A stretch of 64,000 bases of DNA from Gordonia neofelifaecis NRRL B-59395. Lineage in GTDB: Bacteria > Actinomycetota > Actinomycetes > Mycobacteriales > Mycobacteriaceae. The position numbers and the translations under genes are program-made. The stretch is from assembly GCF_000192435.1 (NCBI RefSeq), contig NZ_AEUD01000019.1, positions 1 to 64,000 of the forward strand, given 5' to 3'. Below the pieces are notes generated by a model. That model was given only the letters and a program-made list of their open reading frames with translations. It was not told where the DNA came from and did not search any database. This document shows positions 17,757 through 25,547 of the stretch, piece by piece. Positions within the stretch are counted from its first letter, which is position 1. Each line of letters begins with the position of its first letter.

Positions 17757-18407
17757 ATGGGTGCAGTGATCGGCGACCTTCTGCCGATGGCCGTTGGTGT
17801 CGCGATCTCGCCGATCCCGATCATCGCGGCGATTCTGATGCTGCTCGGCAAGCACGCCCGGACGACGAGTCTGGGCTTCGCCGCCGGCTGGATCATCGGT
17901 GTGGTCGCGGCGACCGCGATCTTCACCACCGTCGGGTCCGCGGCCAGCGGCTCGTCGACCGCGGTCGGATGGGTCAAGCTGGTGCTCGGCGTCCTGCTAC
18001 TGGCCGAGGGCGTCCGTGAGTGGCGCGCCCGCTCGGGACCGGCGTCCACCCCGAAGTGGATGAAGGCGATCGACGAGATGAAGGCGCCGGCGGGCGCGGG
18101 CATCGGCTTCGTCCTCGCGGCGGTCAATCCGAAGAACCTCATGCTGTGCATCGCTGCGGGCATGCAGATCGGTGCGGCGAGCCTGAGCACCGGCGACGAC
18201 ATCGTGGCGATCGTGGTGTTCTCGCTGATCGCCAGTTCGACCGTCGTGGTCCCGGTGCTGGCCTATCAGGTGGCCGCCGATCGCCTCCGCGGGCCGCTCG
18301 ACTCCCTCAAGGCCTGGCTGGAGGCCAACAACAAGACCGTCATGGCGGTGCTGATCCTGGTGATCGGCGTGGTCCTGATCGGCAAGGGGATCGGCGGCGT
18401 GGCCTGA
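17757..18407 (+). CDS. GAP/Sap-family membrane protein, copy 1
   Basis: A 216-residue protein with six hydrophobic segments. ATG 17757 has aagga upstream. The LPMAVGVAISPIPIIAAILMLL start, the central KWMKAIDEMKAPAGAGIGFVLAAVNPKNL segment and the DRLRGPLDSLKAWLEANNKTVMAVLIL end are those of GAP (Sap) proteins. In mycobacteria these are tied to cell-envelope lipid export, such as Sap in sulfolipid-1 surface transport and Gap in glycopeptidolipid transport. Adjacent to a second copy at 18427. Confidence 0.8.
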   Translation: MGAVIGDLLPMAVGVAISPIPIIAAILMLLGKHARTTSLGFAAGWIIGVVAATAIFTTVGSAASGSSTAVGWVKLVLGVLLLAEGVREWRARSGPASTPKWMKAIDEMKAPAGAGIGFVLAAVNPKNLMLCIAAGMQIGAASLSTGDDIVAIVVFSLIASSTVVVPVLAYQVAADRLRGPLDSLKAWLEANNKTVMAVLILVIGVVLIGKGIGGVA

Positions 18408-18426
18408 TCGTGGTCGCCGAGTCGTC

Positions 18427-19071
18427 ATGATCGGGGACGTCGGGTCGCTCGCTCTCGCCGTGTCGGTGTCGCCGGTTCCGGTTCTCGCCGTCCTGCTCGT
18501 CCTCCTCGGAAGACATGCCAGGGCGGCGAGTCTCGCGTTCGCCGCCGGTTGGGTGCTCGGCCTGGCGAGTGCGACCGGCCTCTTCATCCTGCTGGGGCGA
18601 TCGGCTCAGGGCGTCTCCGCCGTCACGTACTGGATTCAGCTGGTCCTCGGTGTTCTGCTGGTCGGCGAAGGGCTGCGCCAGTGGCTCACCCGGGGCCGTC
18701 CGCGGCCGACACCGCGGTGGCTGTCCGCGGTGGACGAGCTCGTGCCGGCCGCGGGATTCGGTCTGGGGCTGGCGGTGTCGGCACTGAACCCGAAGATATT
18801 GGTGCTGTGCGCGGCCGCCGGAATCGCGATCGGCACGACGACAGCCGCGGTGCGCGACGATGTGCTCGCTCTCGTCGTCTTCACTCTCGTCGGCAGCTGG
18901 ACCGTGCTGGTCCCGGTGGCCGCCTACCAGATCGCCGCGGATCGTCTGCGCGGGACACTCGACCGATTGAAGAGCTGGCTCGACGTCCACAACCGCGTGG
19001 TGGTGGCCGTCCTGCTGATCACCATCGGCATCGTTCTCACCGTTCGCGCGATCCCGGGGCTGACGCGATGA
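18427..19071 (+). CDS. GAP/Sap-family membrane protein, copy 2
   Basis: A 214-residue paralogue of the preceding gene: LALAVSVSPVPVLAVLLVLLGRHARAASLAFAAGW, RWLSAVDELVPAAGFGLGLAVSALNPKIL and DRLRGTLDRLKSWLDVHNR align with copy 1. The tandem pair starts 20 bases apart and is probably one transcript, perhaps forming a heteromer. Its stop abuts the stop of the convergent oxidoreductase gene at 19072 with no base between. Confidence 0.8.
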   Translation: MIGDVGSLALAVSVSPVPVLAVLLVLLGRHARAASLAFAAGWVLGLASATGLFILLGRSAQGVSAVTYWIQLVLGVLLVGEGLRQWLTRGRPRPTPRWLSAVDELVPAAGFGLGLAVSALNPKILVLCAAAGIAIGTTTAAVRDDVLALVVFTLVGSWTVLVPVAAYQIAADRLRGTLDRLKSWLDVHNRVVVAVLLITIGIVLTVRAIPGLTR

Positions 19072-19722
19072 TCAGGCGAGGGCCTGCTCGATCGGCACGG
19101 CGCCGTCGGTGAACGGCACCTCTCTGCCGATGGTCGACGGCGAGGCGAGCGCGGCCGCCGCGACCAGGGCGACGTTTGCGCGAGAGGTACCGGGATTGTC
19201 GGTCGAACGCTGAGCGCCCGGATCGACGGCGCCCGTCGGCTCGTCGAACGTCAAGCGGCCGGGCATCAGAATCGTCCAATCCAGATCCGACGATCGGAGC
19301 GCGGAGTCCGCGGCGGCTTTGGCTTCGGCGTACGGGAAGAACGAGTTGCCTTCGGGCACGCCGTGATCCGGACCCGCGCCGAGATACGACACCAACACAT
19401 AGCGTCGGACGCCCACCGACTCGGCGGCCCGCATCGAAGCGATGGCGGCGTCGCGGTCGACGGCGTAGGTGCGGGCCGGATTCCCGCCACCGGCACCGGC
19501 GCTGAACACCACCGCGTCGGCCCCGCGGATCGCCTCGCCGATCTCGTCGGCACCGGCCTGCTCGATGTCGAGGACCAACGGTCGTGCACCGGTCGCGGCG
19601 ACCTCGTCGGCGTGATCGGCGTTGCGGATGATCGACGTGACCGTGTCGCCGCGCGCGACGAGTATCGGGGCGAGGAGCAGAGCGATCTTGCCGTGACCGC
19701 CGATGATCGTGATGTCAGCCAT
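19072..19722 (-). CDS. NAD(P)H-binding atypical SDR protein
   Basis: A 216-residue Rossmann protein. MADITIIGGHGKIALLLAPILVARGDTVTSIIRN is the nucleotide-binding beta-alpha-beta unit (GGHGKIA). RYVLVSYLGAG and a Tyr-Ala-Glu-Ala-Lys (YAEAK) stretch correspond to the SDR active-site region, and DLDWTILMPGRLT is typical of the NAD(P)H-binding group used as reductases or epimerase-like sensors. It lacks a substrate clue. Next on the strand is the HerA-like gene, which ends 47 bases before its start. Confidence 0.75.
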   Translation of the reverse strand: MADITIIGGHGKIALLLAPILVARGDTVTSIIRNADHADEVAATGARPLVLDIEQAGADEIGEAIRGADAVVFSAGAGGGNPARTYAVDRDAAIASMRAAESVGVRRYVLVSYLGAGPDHGVPEGNSFFPYAEAKAAADSALRSSDLDWTILMPGRLTFDEPTGAVDPGAQRSTDNPGTSRANVALVAAAALASPSTIGREVPFTDGAVPIEQALA

Positions 19723-19768
19723 GCCTTCGACGGTACGTGCGACTTCGCCGCGCGTCAGCCCGGTGGCG

Positions 19769-20851
19769 TCAGCGGAGCGGAACCGCGACGTCCGAGCCGC
19801 CCTCCTCGGTGAGTCTGGTGCCGACTTGGACGAGCTGCGCCTCCGGGGCGAATCCGCCGGCGAAGAGCGCCTGCCCCTGGCCGAAGGTCATGGCGCGGTC
19901 CAGCATGTCGGCCGGCGCGAATCCGAACACCTGGCCCAGGTCGACCAGGTCCCTCGCGGAGCTCATCCGCATCAGCGCGAGGTTGTCGCACTGCGACAGC
20001 GCGTTCGGATGCACCTTCGACGGCCGCTGCGTCGAGAGCAGCAGCCAGATCCCGTACTTGCGGCCCTCCGCGGCGATCTGAACGATCCGGTCGGTCAGCA
20101 ACTGCTCCAGCGGGCTTCCGGGGGTCGGCGAGCACAGGTTGTGGGCTTCGTCGATGACGACGAGCCTCCCGACGCGTTCGTGACGCTGTGCCCAGAGCTG
20201 GTCGAGGACGGCGAGAGCGGCGGTCTGCATCTGCTCTTTGACGCTGAACGAGCCGAGATCGACGATCGTGGCGTCCGGCTTCTCGTTGATGACGGCCGTG
20301 ACGTCGTCGTCGCCGTACGCCCAGAGGTCCCAGTCGACGATGCCGAGGTTCTCGATGCGCTGAGCGATGCTGTGGAAGGCGGGATTGTCGGTGCCGCGAA
20401 GGATCTCGACCAGCGGCATGTCGCGGTAGGGCAGCTCGGCCTCTTTGACGCGCAGCATCGTGTTGTACTCGACGGCGTCGAGAATGGGATCCAGCTGCAG
20501 GATCGCCGCGCGCGATCGGATGTCCATGTCGACGAACTTGACCTTGAGCTCTTCGCCGACGCCGCGCTTCGAATGGAGCACCCGGATGTCCCGTTGGGCC
20601 AGGTCCGCGGCCTCGTCCGCGGGAGCGTCGTCCCGGATCTCGCCGAGCCGGACGAAGTCCGAGTTCGGGTCGAGGACCACCAGCGGCAGCCGAGTGTGCA
20701 GGAGCACCTGCTCGAGCATCACGCCGAGCGAGTAGGTCTTGCCGGATCCACTCTGGCCGCACCAGAACGTGTGCCGGTTGAGTTTGGCCGCGCGCAGATG
20801 AGCGGGTCCGTCGAGATCGAGCAGGGTGCCGATGGGCAGATCAGTGGCCAT
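19769..20851 (-). CDS. HerA/DUF853-like P-loop ATPase
   Basis: A 360-residue ATPase of the HerA-FtsK class. Walker A is GQSGSGKT (residues 32-39), Walker B is RLVVIDEAHN (about 226-235), and a sensor-like IWLLLSTQRPSKVHPNALSQCDN follows, as in HerA-like DNA-translocating enzymes. HerA of archaea works with NurA; no NurA-like nuclease is adjacent. The stretch LVEILRGTDNPAFHSIAQRIEN is a helical insertion. A DUF389 membrane-protein gene lies 81 bases upstream on the same strand. Role in DNA metabolism or a phage-defence-like system is not resolved. Confidence 0.8.
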   Translation of the reverse strand: MATDLPIGTLLDLDGPAHLRAAKLNRHTFWCGQSGSGKTYSLGVMLEQVLLHTRLPLVVLDPNSDFVRLGEIRDDAPADEAADLAQRDIRVLHSKRGVGEELKVKFVDMDIRSRAAILQLDPILDAVEYNTMLRVKEAELPYRDMPLVEILRGTDNPAFHSIAQRIENLGIVDWDLWAYGDDDVTAVINEKPDATIVDLGSFSVKEQMQTAALAVLDQLWAQRHERVGRLVVIDEAHNLCSPTPGSPLEQLLTDRIVQIAAEGRKYGIWLLLSTQRPSKVHPNALSQCDNLALMRMSSARDLVDLGQVFGFAPADMLDRAMTFGQGQALFAGGFAPEAQLVQVGTRLTEEGGSDVAVPLR

Positions 20852-20932
20852 TGGAGGATTCTAGATACTCTGCGGCGCGCGGTCGGCGAATACGGCGCAC
20901 GATTTCCGCCCCGTCGCCGTCACCCGTCGCCG

Positions 20933-21931
20933 TCACCCGCCCGATGTCGTCCGGCCGCCGACGAAGTGCACCACGACGACTCGTGGATGCCACGGCACCA
21001 GACTGTCGACCGAGTTCTGCAGGTCGGTCAACGGCGGGAGGTCGGCCGGGCCGATGACGTCGACCGTCGCGGTTCGGCCCTGGATCGCCACGTCGCTCAC
21101 CTCGGCTCCGGGACTGTCTGCGAGCCACTGCTTCGCGGCGTCGGAGATCTGCAGGGCCCAGAGCGTCGAGAAGGAGTTCACCGTCATCGGCACGGCGACC
21201 ACGAGCAGTGCCGTCGCGAGGACCGCGTACGTGCGCCAGTGCCGTACGTGCGACCGGGTCGATTCGGACGCCGGAGTGCCGCCGGCGTAGCCGGTCAGAG
21301 TCAACACGATCACCGCGGTGATGATCAGGGCGACGACGTTCGAACAGAACAGCACGAACGCACCGAACGCGAGCCCGGGGGCGCCCGACCCCAGGCAGAC
21401 GCCGACGACGCCCAGCGGGGGTACCAGCGAGATCGCGACCGCGACGCCGGGCAGCACGTCGCCGACGTCGCGCCGGGCCAGCGCGACCGCGGCGACGACA
21501 CCGGTCGCCAGAGCCGCGGTCAGATCGGTGAGTTTGGGCGACGTCCGGCCGGTCACTTGGGAGTTCGTCAGCACATTGGTCGGATTGGGCAGCAGTTGGG
21601 CGAACACGATGCCGAGTCCGATGACCACCGCGACGCCGAGGATCAGTAGGACCGCGCTCCGGACGACCACCCGGCGATCGCCGGTCGTGATGCCGAAGCC
21701 GATGCCGAGGATCGGAATCGACAGCGGGGCGACGATCATCGCGCCGATCACCGTGGCCGTCGAATCGCCGATGACGCCGGCGATCGCGATGACGGCCGCG
21801 AGCACCAGCATGATCCAGAAGGCGGACTGCTTGGACCGGACGTCGCCGTCGGACAGGTCGACGCGGCCGCGGAGGTCGTCGAGGTCGCGTCGCTGGTGGT
21901 CGGGAACGAGGAACTGCAGGACGGATGACAT
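20933..21931 (-). CDS. DUF389-family membrane protein
   Basis: A 332-residue protein. After a short N-terminal cytosolic part (VPDHQRRDLDDLRGRVDLSDGDVRSKQSAFWIMLVLAAVIA) come six hydrophobic helices, with the DUF389 signature DSTATVIGAMIVAPLSIPILGIGFG and a DVLPGVAVAISLVPPLGVVGVCLGSG loop. A soluble C-terminus (VDVIGPADLPPLTDLQNSVDSLV) follows. Function unknown. Upstream DNA up to the sqdB start is a shared divergent promoter. Confidence 0.8.
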   Translation of the reverse strand: MSSVLQFLVPDHQRRDLDDLRGRVDLSDGDVRSKQSAFWIMLVLAAVIAIAGVIGDSTATVIGAMIVAPLSIPILGIGFGITTGDRRVVVRSAVLLILGVAVVIGLGIVFAQLLPNPTNVLTNSQVTGRTSPKLTDLTAALATGVVAAVALARRDVGDVLPGVAVAISLVPPLGVVGVCLGSGAPGLAFGAFVLFCSNVVALIITAVIVLTLTGYAGGTPASESTRSHVRHWRTYAVLATALLVVAVPMTVNSFSTLWALQISDAAKQWLADSPGAEVSDVAIQGRTATVDVIGPADLPPLTDLQNSVDSLVPWHPRVVVVHFVGGRTTSGG

Positions 21932-22024
21932 CGCGGCACCTCGGGTGGTCGCACTGGACGGATGGGTGATGCGTTCACTGTTCTATCCGACCGCTCGACG
22001 CCGCGGAGCAGTTCCCGGCGGGTG

Positions 22025-22041
22025 TCACCCGATCCGGGTGA
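22025..22041. promoter_or_regulatory. Inverted repeat in the DUF389/sqdB divergent promoter
   Basis: tcacccg and cgggtga are exact reverse complements around atc. It is 94 bases upstream of the DUF389 start and 75 before the sqdB start. It could be an operator for either gene. No regulator gene for it is apparent nearby. Confidence 0.35.
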
Positions 22042-22115
22042 TAGCGGCCACACCGCGGCCTGCATTCCACGTCTGATGGGCTGACTGACGTAAGACCGAT
22101 TACCTAGGAGTGACA

Positions 22116-23312
22116 ATGCGGATCATCGTTCTCGGTGGAGACGGATTCTGCGGGTGGCCGAGCAGCCTGCACCTTTCGGACGCCGGTCATGACGTGACCA
22201 TCGTCGACAACCTCGTCCGCAGGGACATGGACGTCGAGCTGGGCGTGCAGTCGCTGACACCGATCTCCGACATCGAGACGCGTCTGGCCGCCTGGAAAGA
22301 GGTCACCGGTCGCACGATCGGCTTCGCGAACTTCGACGTGGCCGCCGACTACGACGCCCTCGCGCGGCTCCTGGACGAGGTCCGCCCGGACGCCGTGGTG
22401 CATTTCGCGGAGCAGCGTTGTGCGCCGTACTCGATGAAGTCGGCCTGGCATAAGCGCTACACGGTCAACAACAACGTCAACGCGACGCACAATCTCCTCA
22501 CCGCCATCACCGACCTGGGTCTCGAGACCCACGTCGTGCATCTGGGGACGATGGGCGTGTACGGCTACGAGACCGTTCCGGTCGACCTTCCCGAGGGATA
22601 TCTGACCGTCAGCTACCCGGACCGTCACGGCGACATGCGAACGCGAGAGATCCTCTACCCGACGAAGCCCGGCAGCGTCTACCACCTGACGAAGTCGCTC
22701 GATCAGCTGCTGTTCCAGTACTACGCGGGCAACGACCGGCTGAAGATCACCGACCTGCATCAGGGCATCGTGTGGGGCACGCAGACTGAGGAGACCTCAC
22801 GCGATCCTCGGCTGATCAACCGTTACGACTACGACGGTGACTTCGGCACGGTGCTCAACCGGTTCGCCGTCCAAGCCGCGGTCGGACTTCCGCTGACGGT
22901 GCATGGAACCGGCGGCCAGACACGCGCCTTCATCAACATCAACGACACCGTGCGATGCATTCAGCTGGCGGTCGACTCCGTCGACCAAGTCGGTGACCGC
23001 GTCCGCGTGATGAACCAGATCGCCGAGAGTCATCGCGTCAGCGATCTCGCGAAGATCGTCTCGGAGCTGACCGGCGCCGAGGTCCGGCAGGTGTGGAATC
23101 CGCGCAACGAGGCCGAGGCGAACGAACTGCAGGCCCGGAACGATCACTTCCTCGCGCTCGGACTCGACCCGATCCGGCTGCGGTCGGAACTGCTGGAGGA
23201 CGAGATCGAACTCGCGCGCAGGTACGCCGACCGGCTGGACCCGGAGCGAGTGCCCGCTAAGTCGTACTGGAACCGGGACCGCGCGGCCGCGCCGGCGGAC
23301 GCGGCCGAGTGA
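22116..23312 (+). CDS. sqdB: UDP-sulfoquinovose synthase (SQD1/SqdB family)
   Basis: A 398-residue extended-SDR enzyme that makes UDP-sulfoquinovose from UDP-glucose and sulfite. ATG 22116 has aggag five bases upstream; a GTG in frame at 22110 is less likely. The nucleotide motif GGDGFCGW (residues 7-14) is the SQD1 form of GxxGxxG, with WPSSLHL behind it. Also present are FAEQRCAPYSM, HLGTMGVYG with the active-site Thr, and YHLTK as the Tyr-x-x-x-Lys pair. UDP-sulfoquinovose feeds SQDG lipid or other sulfonated glycans. No sulfoquinovosyltransferase is in the window, so the product is open. Confidence 0.85.
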   Translation: MRIIVLGGDGFCGWPSSLHLSDAGHDVTIVDNLVRRDMDVELGVQSLTPISDIETRLAAWKEVTGRTIGFANFDVAADYDALARLLDEVRPDAVVHFAEQRCAPYSMKSAWHKRYTVNNNVNATHNLLTAITDLGLETHVVHLGTMGVYGYETVPVDLPEGYLTVSYPDRHGDMRTREILYPTKPGSVYHLTKSLDQLLFQYYAGNDRLKITDLHQGIVWGTQTEETSRDPRLINRYDYDGDFGTVLNRFAVQAAVGLPLTVHGTGGQTRAFININDTVRCIQLAVDSVDQVGDRVRVMNQIAESHRVSDLAKIVSELTGAEVRQVWNPRNEAEANELQARNDHFLALGLDPIRLRSELLEDEIELARRYADRLDPERVPAKSYWNRDRAAAPADAAE

Positions 23313-23318
23313 GCATGT

Positions 23319-23338
23319 CCGGCGAGCACGCTCGCCGG
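23319..23338. terminator. Hairpin after sqdB
   Basis: ccggcgag (23319-23326) and ctcgccgg (23331-23338) pair around a 4-base loop, starting 6 bases after the sqdB stop. A second, longer stem follows at 23373. Confidence 0.6.
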
Positions 23339-23372
23339 GAGGCGCAGAGCTGACGGTTCGCGCCGAACCGAG

Positions 23373-23414
23373 GCGGACGGCCGGACCTCGTCTATGGCGA
23401 GGCCGGCCGTTCGC
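23373..23414. terminator. Long bidirectional hairpin
   Basis: Left arm 23373-23390 pairs with right arm 23398-23414 apart from one wobble and one bulged base, around a 7-base loop that contains the stop codon of the small minus-strand reading frame. T-rich sequence (ccctttgtg) lies on the right. Position fits a terminator for sqdB on one strand and for the small membrane peptide on the other. Confidence 0.6.
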
Positions 23415-23532
23415 CCTTTGTGTTCTGCGGTTCGACCATGGACAACTCGCTGTCGGACCCGCCGCCGTACGCGAAGATCGCGAGCGTGGTGACCGCTATG
23501 AGAATCGTGAGGACGACCAGGACGCAGTTCAC
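23392..23532 (-). CDS. Possible small membrane peptide (46 residues)
   Basis: A GTG-start frame reads MNCVLVVLTILIAVTTLAIFAYGGG followed by a polar tail, a single hydrophobic helix ahead of an acidic/basic end. The GTG overlaps by one base the TAG of a 14-codon frame (23576-23532, ATG after gagaaagagaaa), giving a TAGTG coupling of the kind used for re-initiation. The frame has GC-ended codons but is very short and has no strong ribosome site of its own. Unrecognised; uncertain whether it is made. Confidence 0.35.
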   Translation of the reverse strand: MNCVLVVLTILIAVTTLAIFAYGGGSDSELSMVEPQNTKGERPASP

Positions 23533-23720
23533 TAGTCGGTACTCGCGGTCACTAGGGCGGTTCGGGACACGTTCATTTTCTCTTTCTCATCGCAGTGGAG
23601 GCGCACTGCGGGGCGCTTGACTCGTCTTCGATATGACAGTTTCTGCCACAAATCCGTGTGTGTCAAACCACATGGTGAGCAGTGGTGTGAGCGGGCGCGG
23701 CTTCCTGCGTCGACTATTGA

Positions 23721-23738
23721 CATCAAGCGCACTTGATG
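23721..23738. promoter_or_regulatory. Palindromic operator upstream of the SnoaL-like gene
   Basis: catcaag and cttgatg are exact reverse complements around cgca. A -35-like ttgaca (23717-23722) overlaps its left edge, and it lies 17 bases before the ATG at 23755. It looks like a repressor site on a promoter. No regulator is adjacent. Confidence 0.5.
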
Positions 23739-23754
23739 AAGCACGCTGTCGAGC

Positions 23755-24198
23755 ATGAACACGGAACCAGTCCATGAGATGCCCGCTGAACGCGCGGAGT
23801 CGATCAGCGCTGCTGATCGAGATGCCCTCCGCGCGATCGTCGCCGATGTCGAACGCGGCTTCAACACCAACGACCCGGATCTGATGAACAAGCACGTCGC
23901 CGACGACGCGGTCATCGTCAACGCGGTGGGCAGTGTGCTGCGCGGGCGGTCCGAGATCGACGAAGCGGCCCGCGCGGCTCTGGCGAACGGGGTCCTTCGC
24001 GAGGCGAACGCGCATTACCGGCTGTCGGACATCGCCTCGGTGGCACCCGACGTGGCGGTCGCGCAGAAGAGCGCATGGTCGACGCCCGAGGCCGCGGACT
24101 CGGGCCAGGCACCGGAGATGAACGCGCTGTACGTCTTCGTCAAGCGCGGCGGCCGCTGGTGGATCGCTCGTCGGCAGAACACTCTGGTGCCTCGATGA
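23755..24198 (+). CDS. SnoaL-like/DUF4440 (SgcJ/EcaC-type) protein
   Basis: A 147-residue protein with the NTF2-like fold pattern: an N-terminal helix (AADRDALRAIVADVERGFNTNDPDLMNKHVADDAVIVNAVGSVLRGRSEI) followed by alternating strands and ending in YVFVKRGGRWWIARRQNT. This is the SgcJ/EcaC/DUF4440 group, small-molecule binding or isomerase-like proteins, often of unknown substrate. It stands alone between the operator at 23721 and about 550 bases without a clear gene. Confidence 0.75.
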   Translation: MNTEPVHEMPAERAESISAADRDALRAIVADVERGFNTNDPDLMNKHVADDAVIVNAVGSVLRGRSEIDEAARAALANGVLREANAHYRLSDIASVAPDVAVAQKSAWSTPEAADSGQAPEMNALYVFVKRGGRWWIARRQNTLVPR

Positions 24199-24745
24199 GT
24201 GATTCCGGCCGGGTGCCGATCTCGGGAGGAGCGGCGCTCGTCGGCCGAGTTCTGGGGCGCCGTTTCGTCGTACCTGCGCGATGGTGTGCACCCATAACGA
24301 CGATCAGAGACATGATCGATCACGTGGGTCGGTCCGGAGGGGCGGTGAGCAGCATGGATGCACAGTCCGCGATGGTGCTGCCGGACGACCCGGCCGCCCT
24401 TGATCGACGGGCCGCACGCCGGACACGTCGCCTGGCGACCGATCACCGGCGGCCGAGGGCGGAAAGCCTGGCGAGTCAACCAGATTCATCACGCGTAACT
24501 GCTACCCGATCAAGGGCCACATGCCCCACCGGCACCGGAGCACTCCCGCGCGGAGGCCCACCTCACCCGCCTCACCGCCGCCTGACCGACAAGCTCAGTC
24601 CGGTCTGGGCTCCAGGCTGCCCGTAGTCCGCTGCGCCGGTTAGCGGATCGGCTCGTTCCGCGAAGGGCTTTCGCCACTCTCGTACGACCGCCGCGGCGAG
24701 TCGATAGCTTCGACCGAGTCGGGGGTCGCGCTAGAAGGAGAAGCT
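24199..24745. other. 547-bp gap without a supported gene
   Basis: Frames here, such as the 183-codon one at 24075-24626, overlap the SnoaL-like gene or are Arg/Pro-rich translations typical of non-coding GC-rich DNA. I see no RNA gene. The last 25 bases carry agaaggagaagct, the ribosome site of the SDR gene. The middle (24400-24600) may be a decayed gene, but I cannot name one. Confidence 0.4.
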
Positions 24746-25531
24746 ATGAGTGACAAGCGGTTGCCGGGCCGGGTGGCGGTCGTGATCGGCGGTGCATCCG
24801 GCATCGGCTGGGCGTCGGCGCAACTGATGGCCGAGCACGGCGCGTCGGTGGTGATCGCCGACATCGACGGCGATCATGCCGCCGAACGTGCGGCGTCCCT
24901 GGGGGCGGCCGCGCGGGCACAGCGCGTGGACGTGACCGACGAATCCTCGGTCGAGGCGCTGTTCACTTCGGTGTCCGACGACTTCGGGCGCTGCGACGTG
25001 GTGCTGAACTGCGCGGGAGGCAGCGGGATCGGGCTGGTCGCGGATCTCGACGCCGATGTCTGGCGGCAGACCATCGACCTGTGCCTGACCGGAGCGTTCC
25101 TGGTCGTCAAGCACGCTGCCCGGGCGATGGGCGACGGCGGGTCGATCATCACCATCGCCTCCCTCAACGCCCGGCAGCCGGGGGCGGGATTCGCTGCGTA
25201 CTGCTCGGCGAAGGCCGGTGTCGCGATGCTCACCGAGGTCGCCGCTCTGGAACTCGGTCCGAAGTCGATCCGAGTGAACGCGATCTCCCCGGGCTTGGTC
25301 GAGACGCCGCTGGTCGCCGGGATCACGGCTGTCCCCACGATTCAGGACGACTTCACCGAGAACATTCCGCTGGTCCGGAACGGACAGCCGGACGACATCG
25401 CGGCGGCGGTGCTGTACCTCGCCTCCGAAGACTCGTCATGGGTGACCGGCGAGGTCCTGAACGTCAACGGCGGCGGGCACCTGCGGCGGTATCCGGACAT
25501 CCTGCGGCACCTCACCGAACTGCAGGGATAG
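24746..25531 (+). CDS. Classical SDR oxidoreductase
   Basis: A 261-residue NAD(P)-dependent dehydrogenase. GGASGIG (residues 15-21) is the cofactor motif, IADIDG suggests NAD preference, NCAG is the beta-4 motif, and the active site is S..(A)AYCSAK with Tyr-x-x-x-Lys. PGLVETPL and EVLNVNGGGHLRR close the fold. The ribosome site aaggag is 7 bases upstream. Convergent with the Glu/Leu dehydrogenase gene by 16 bases. Substrate unknown. Confidence 0.85.
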   Translation: MSDKRLPGRVAVVIGGASGIGWASAQLMAEHGASVVIADIDGDHAAERAASLGAAARAQRVDVTDESSVEALFTSVSDDFGRCDVVLNCAGGSGIGLVADLDADVWRQTIDLCLTGAFLVVKHAARAMGDGGSIITIASLNARQPGAGFAAYCSAKAGVAMLTEVAALELGPKSIRVNAISPGLVETPLVAGITAVPTIQDDFTENIPLVRNGQPDDIAAAVLYLASEDSSWVTGEVLNVNGGGHLRRYPDILRHLTELQG

Positions 25532-25547
25532 GCCGCCTCGGCGTGAG

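Noticed and set aside
24075-24626. 183-codon plus-strand frame in the SnoaL-SDR gap
   Set aside because: It starts inside the SnoaL-like gene in another frame and is rich in Arg, Thr and Pro. No ribosome site or recognisable motif.
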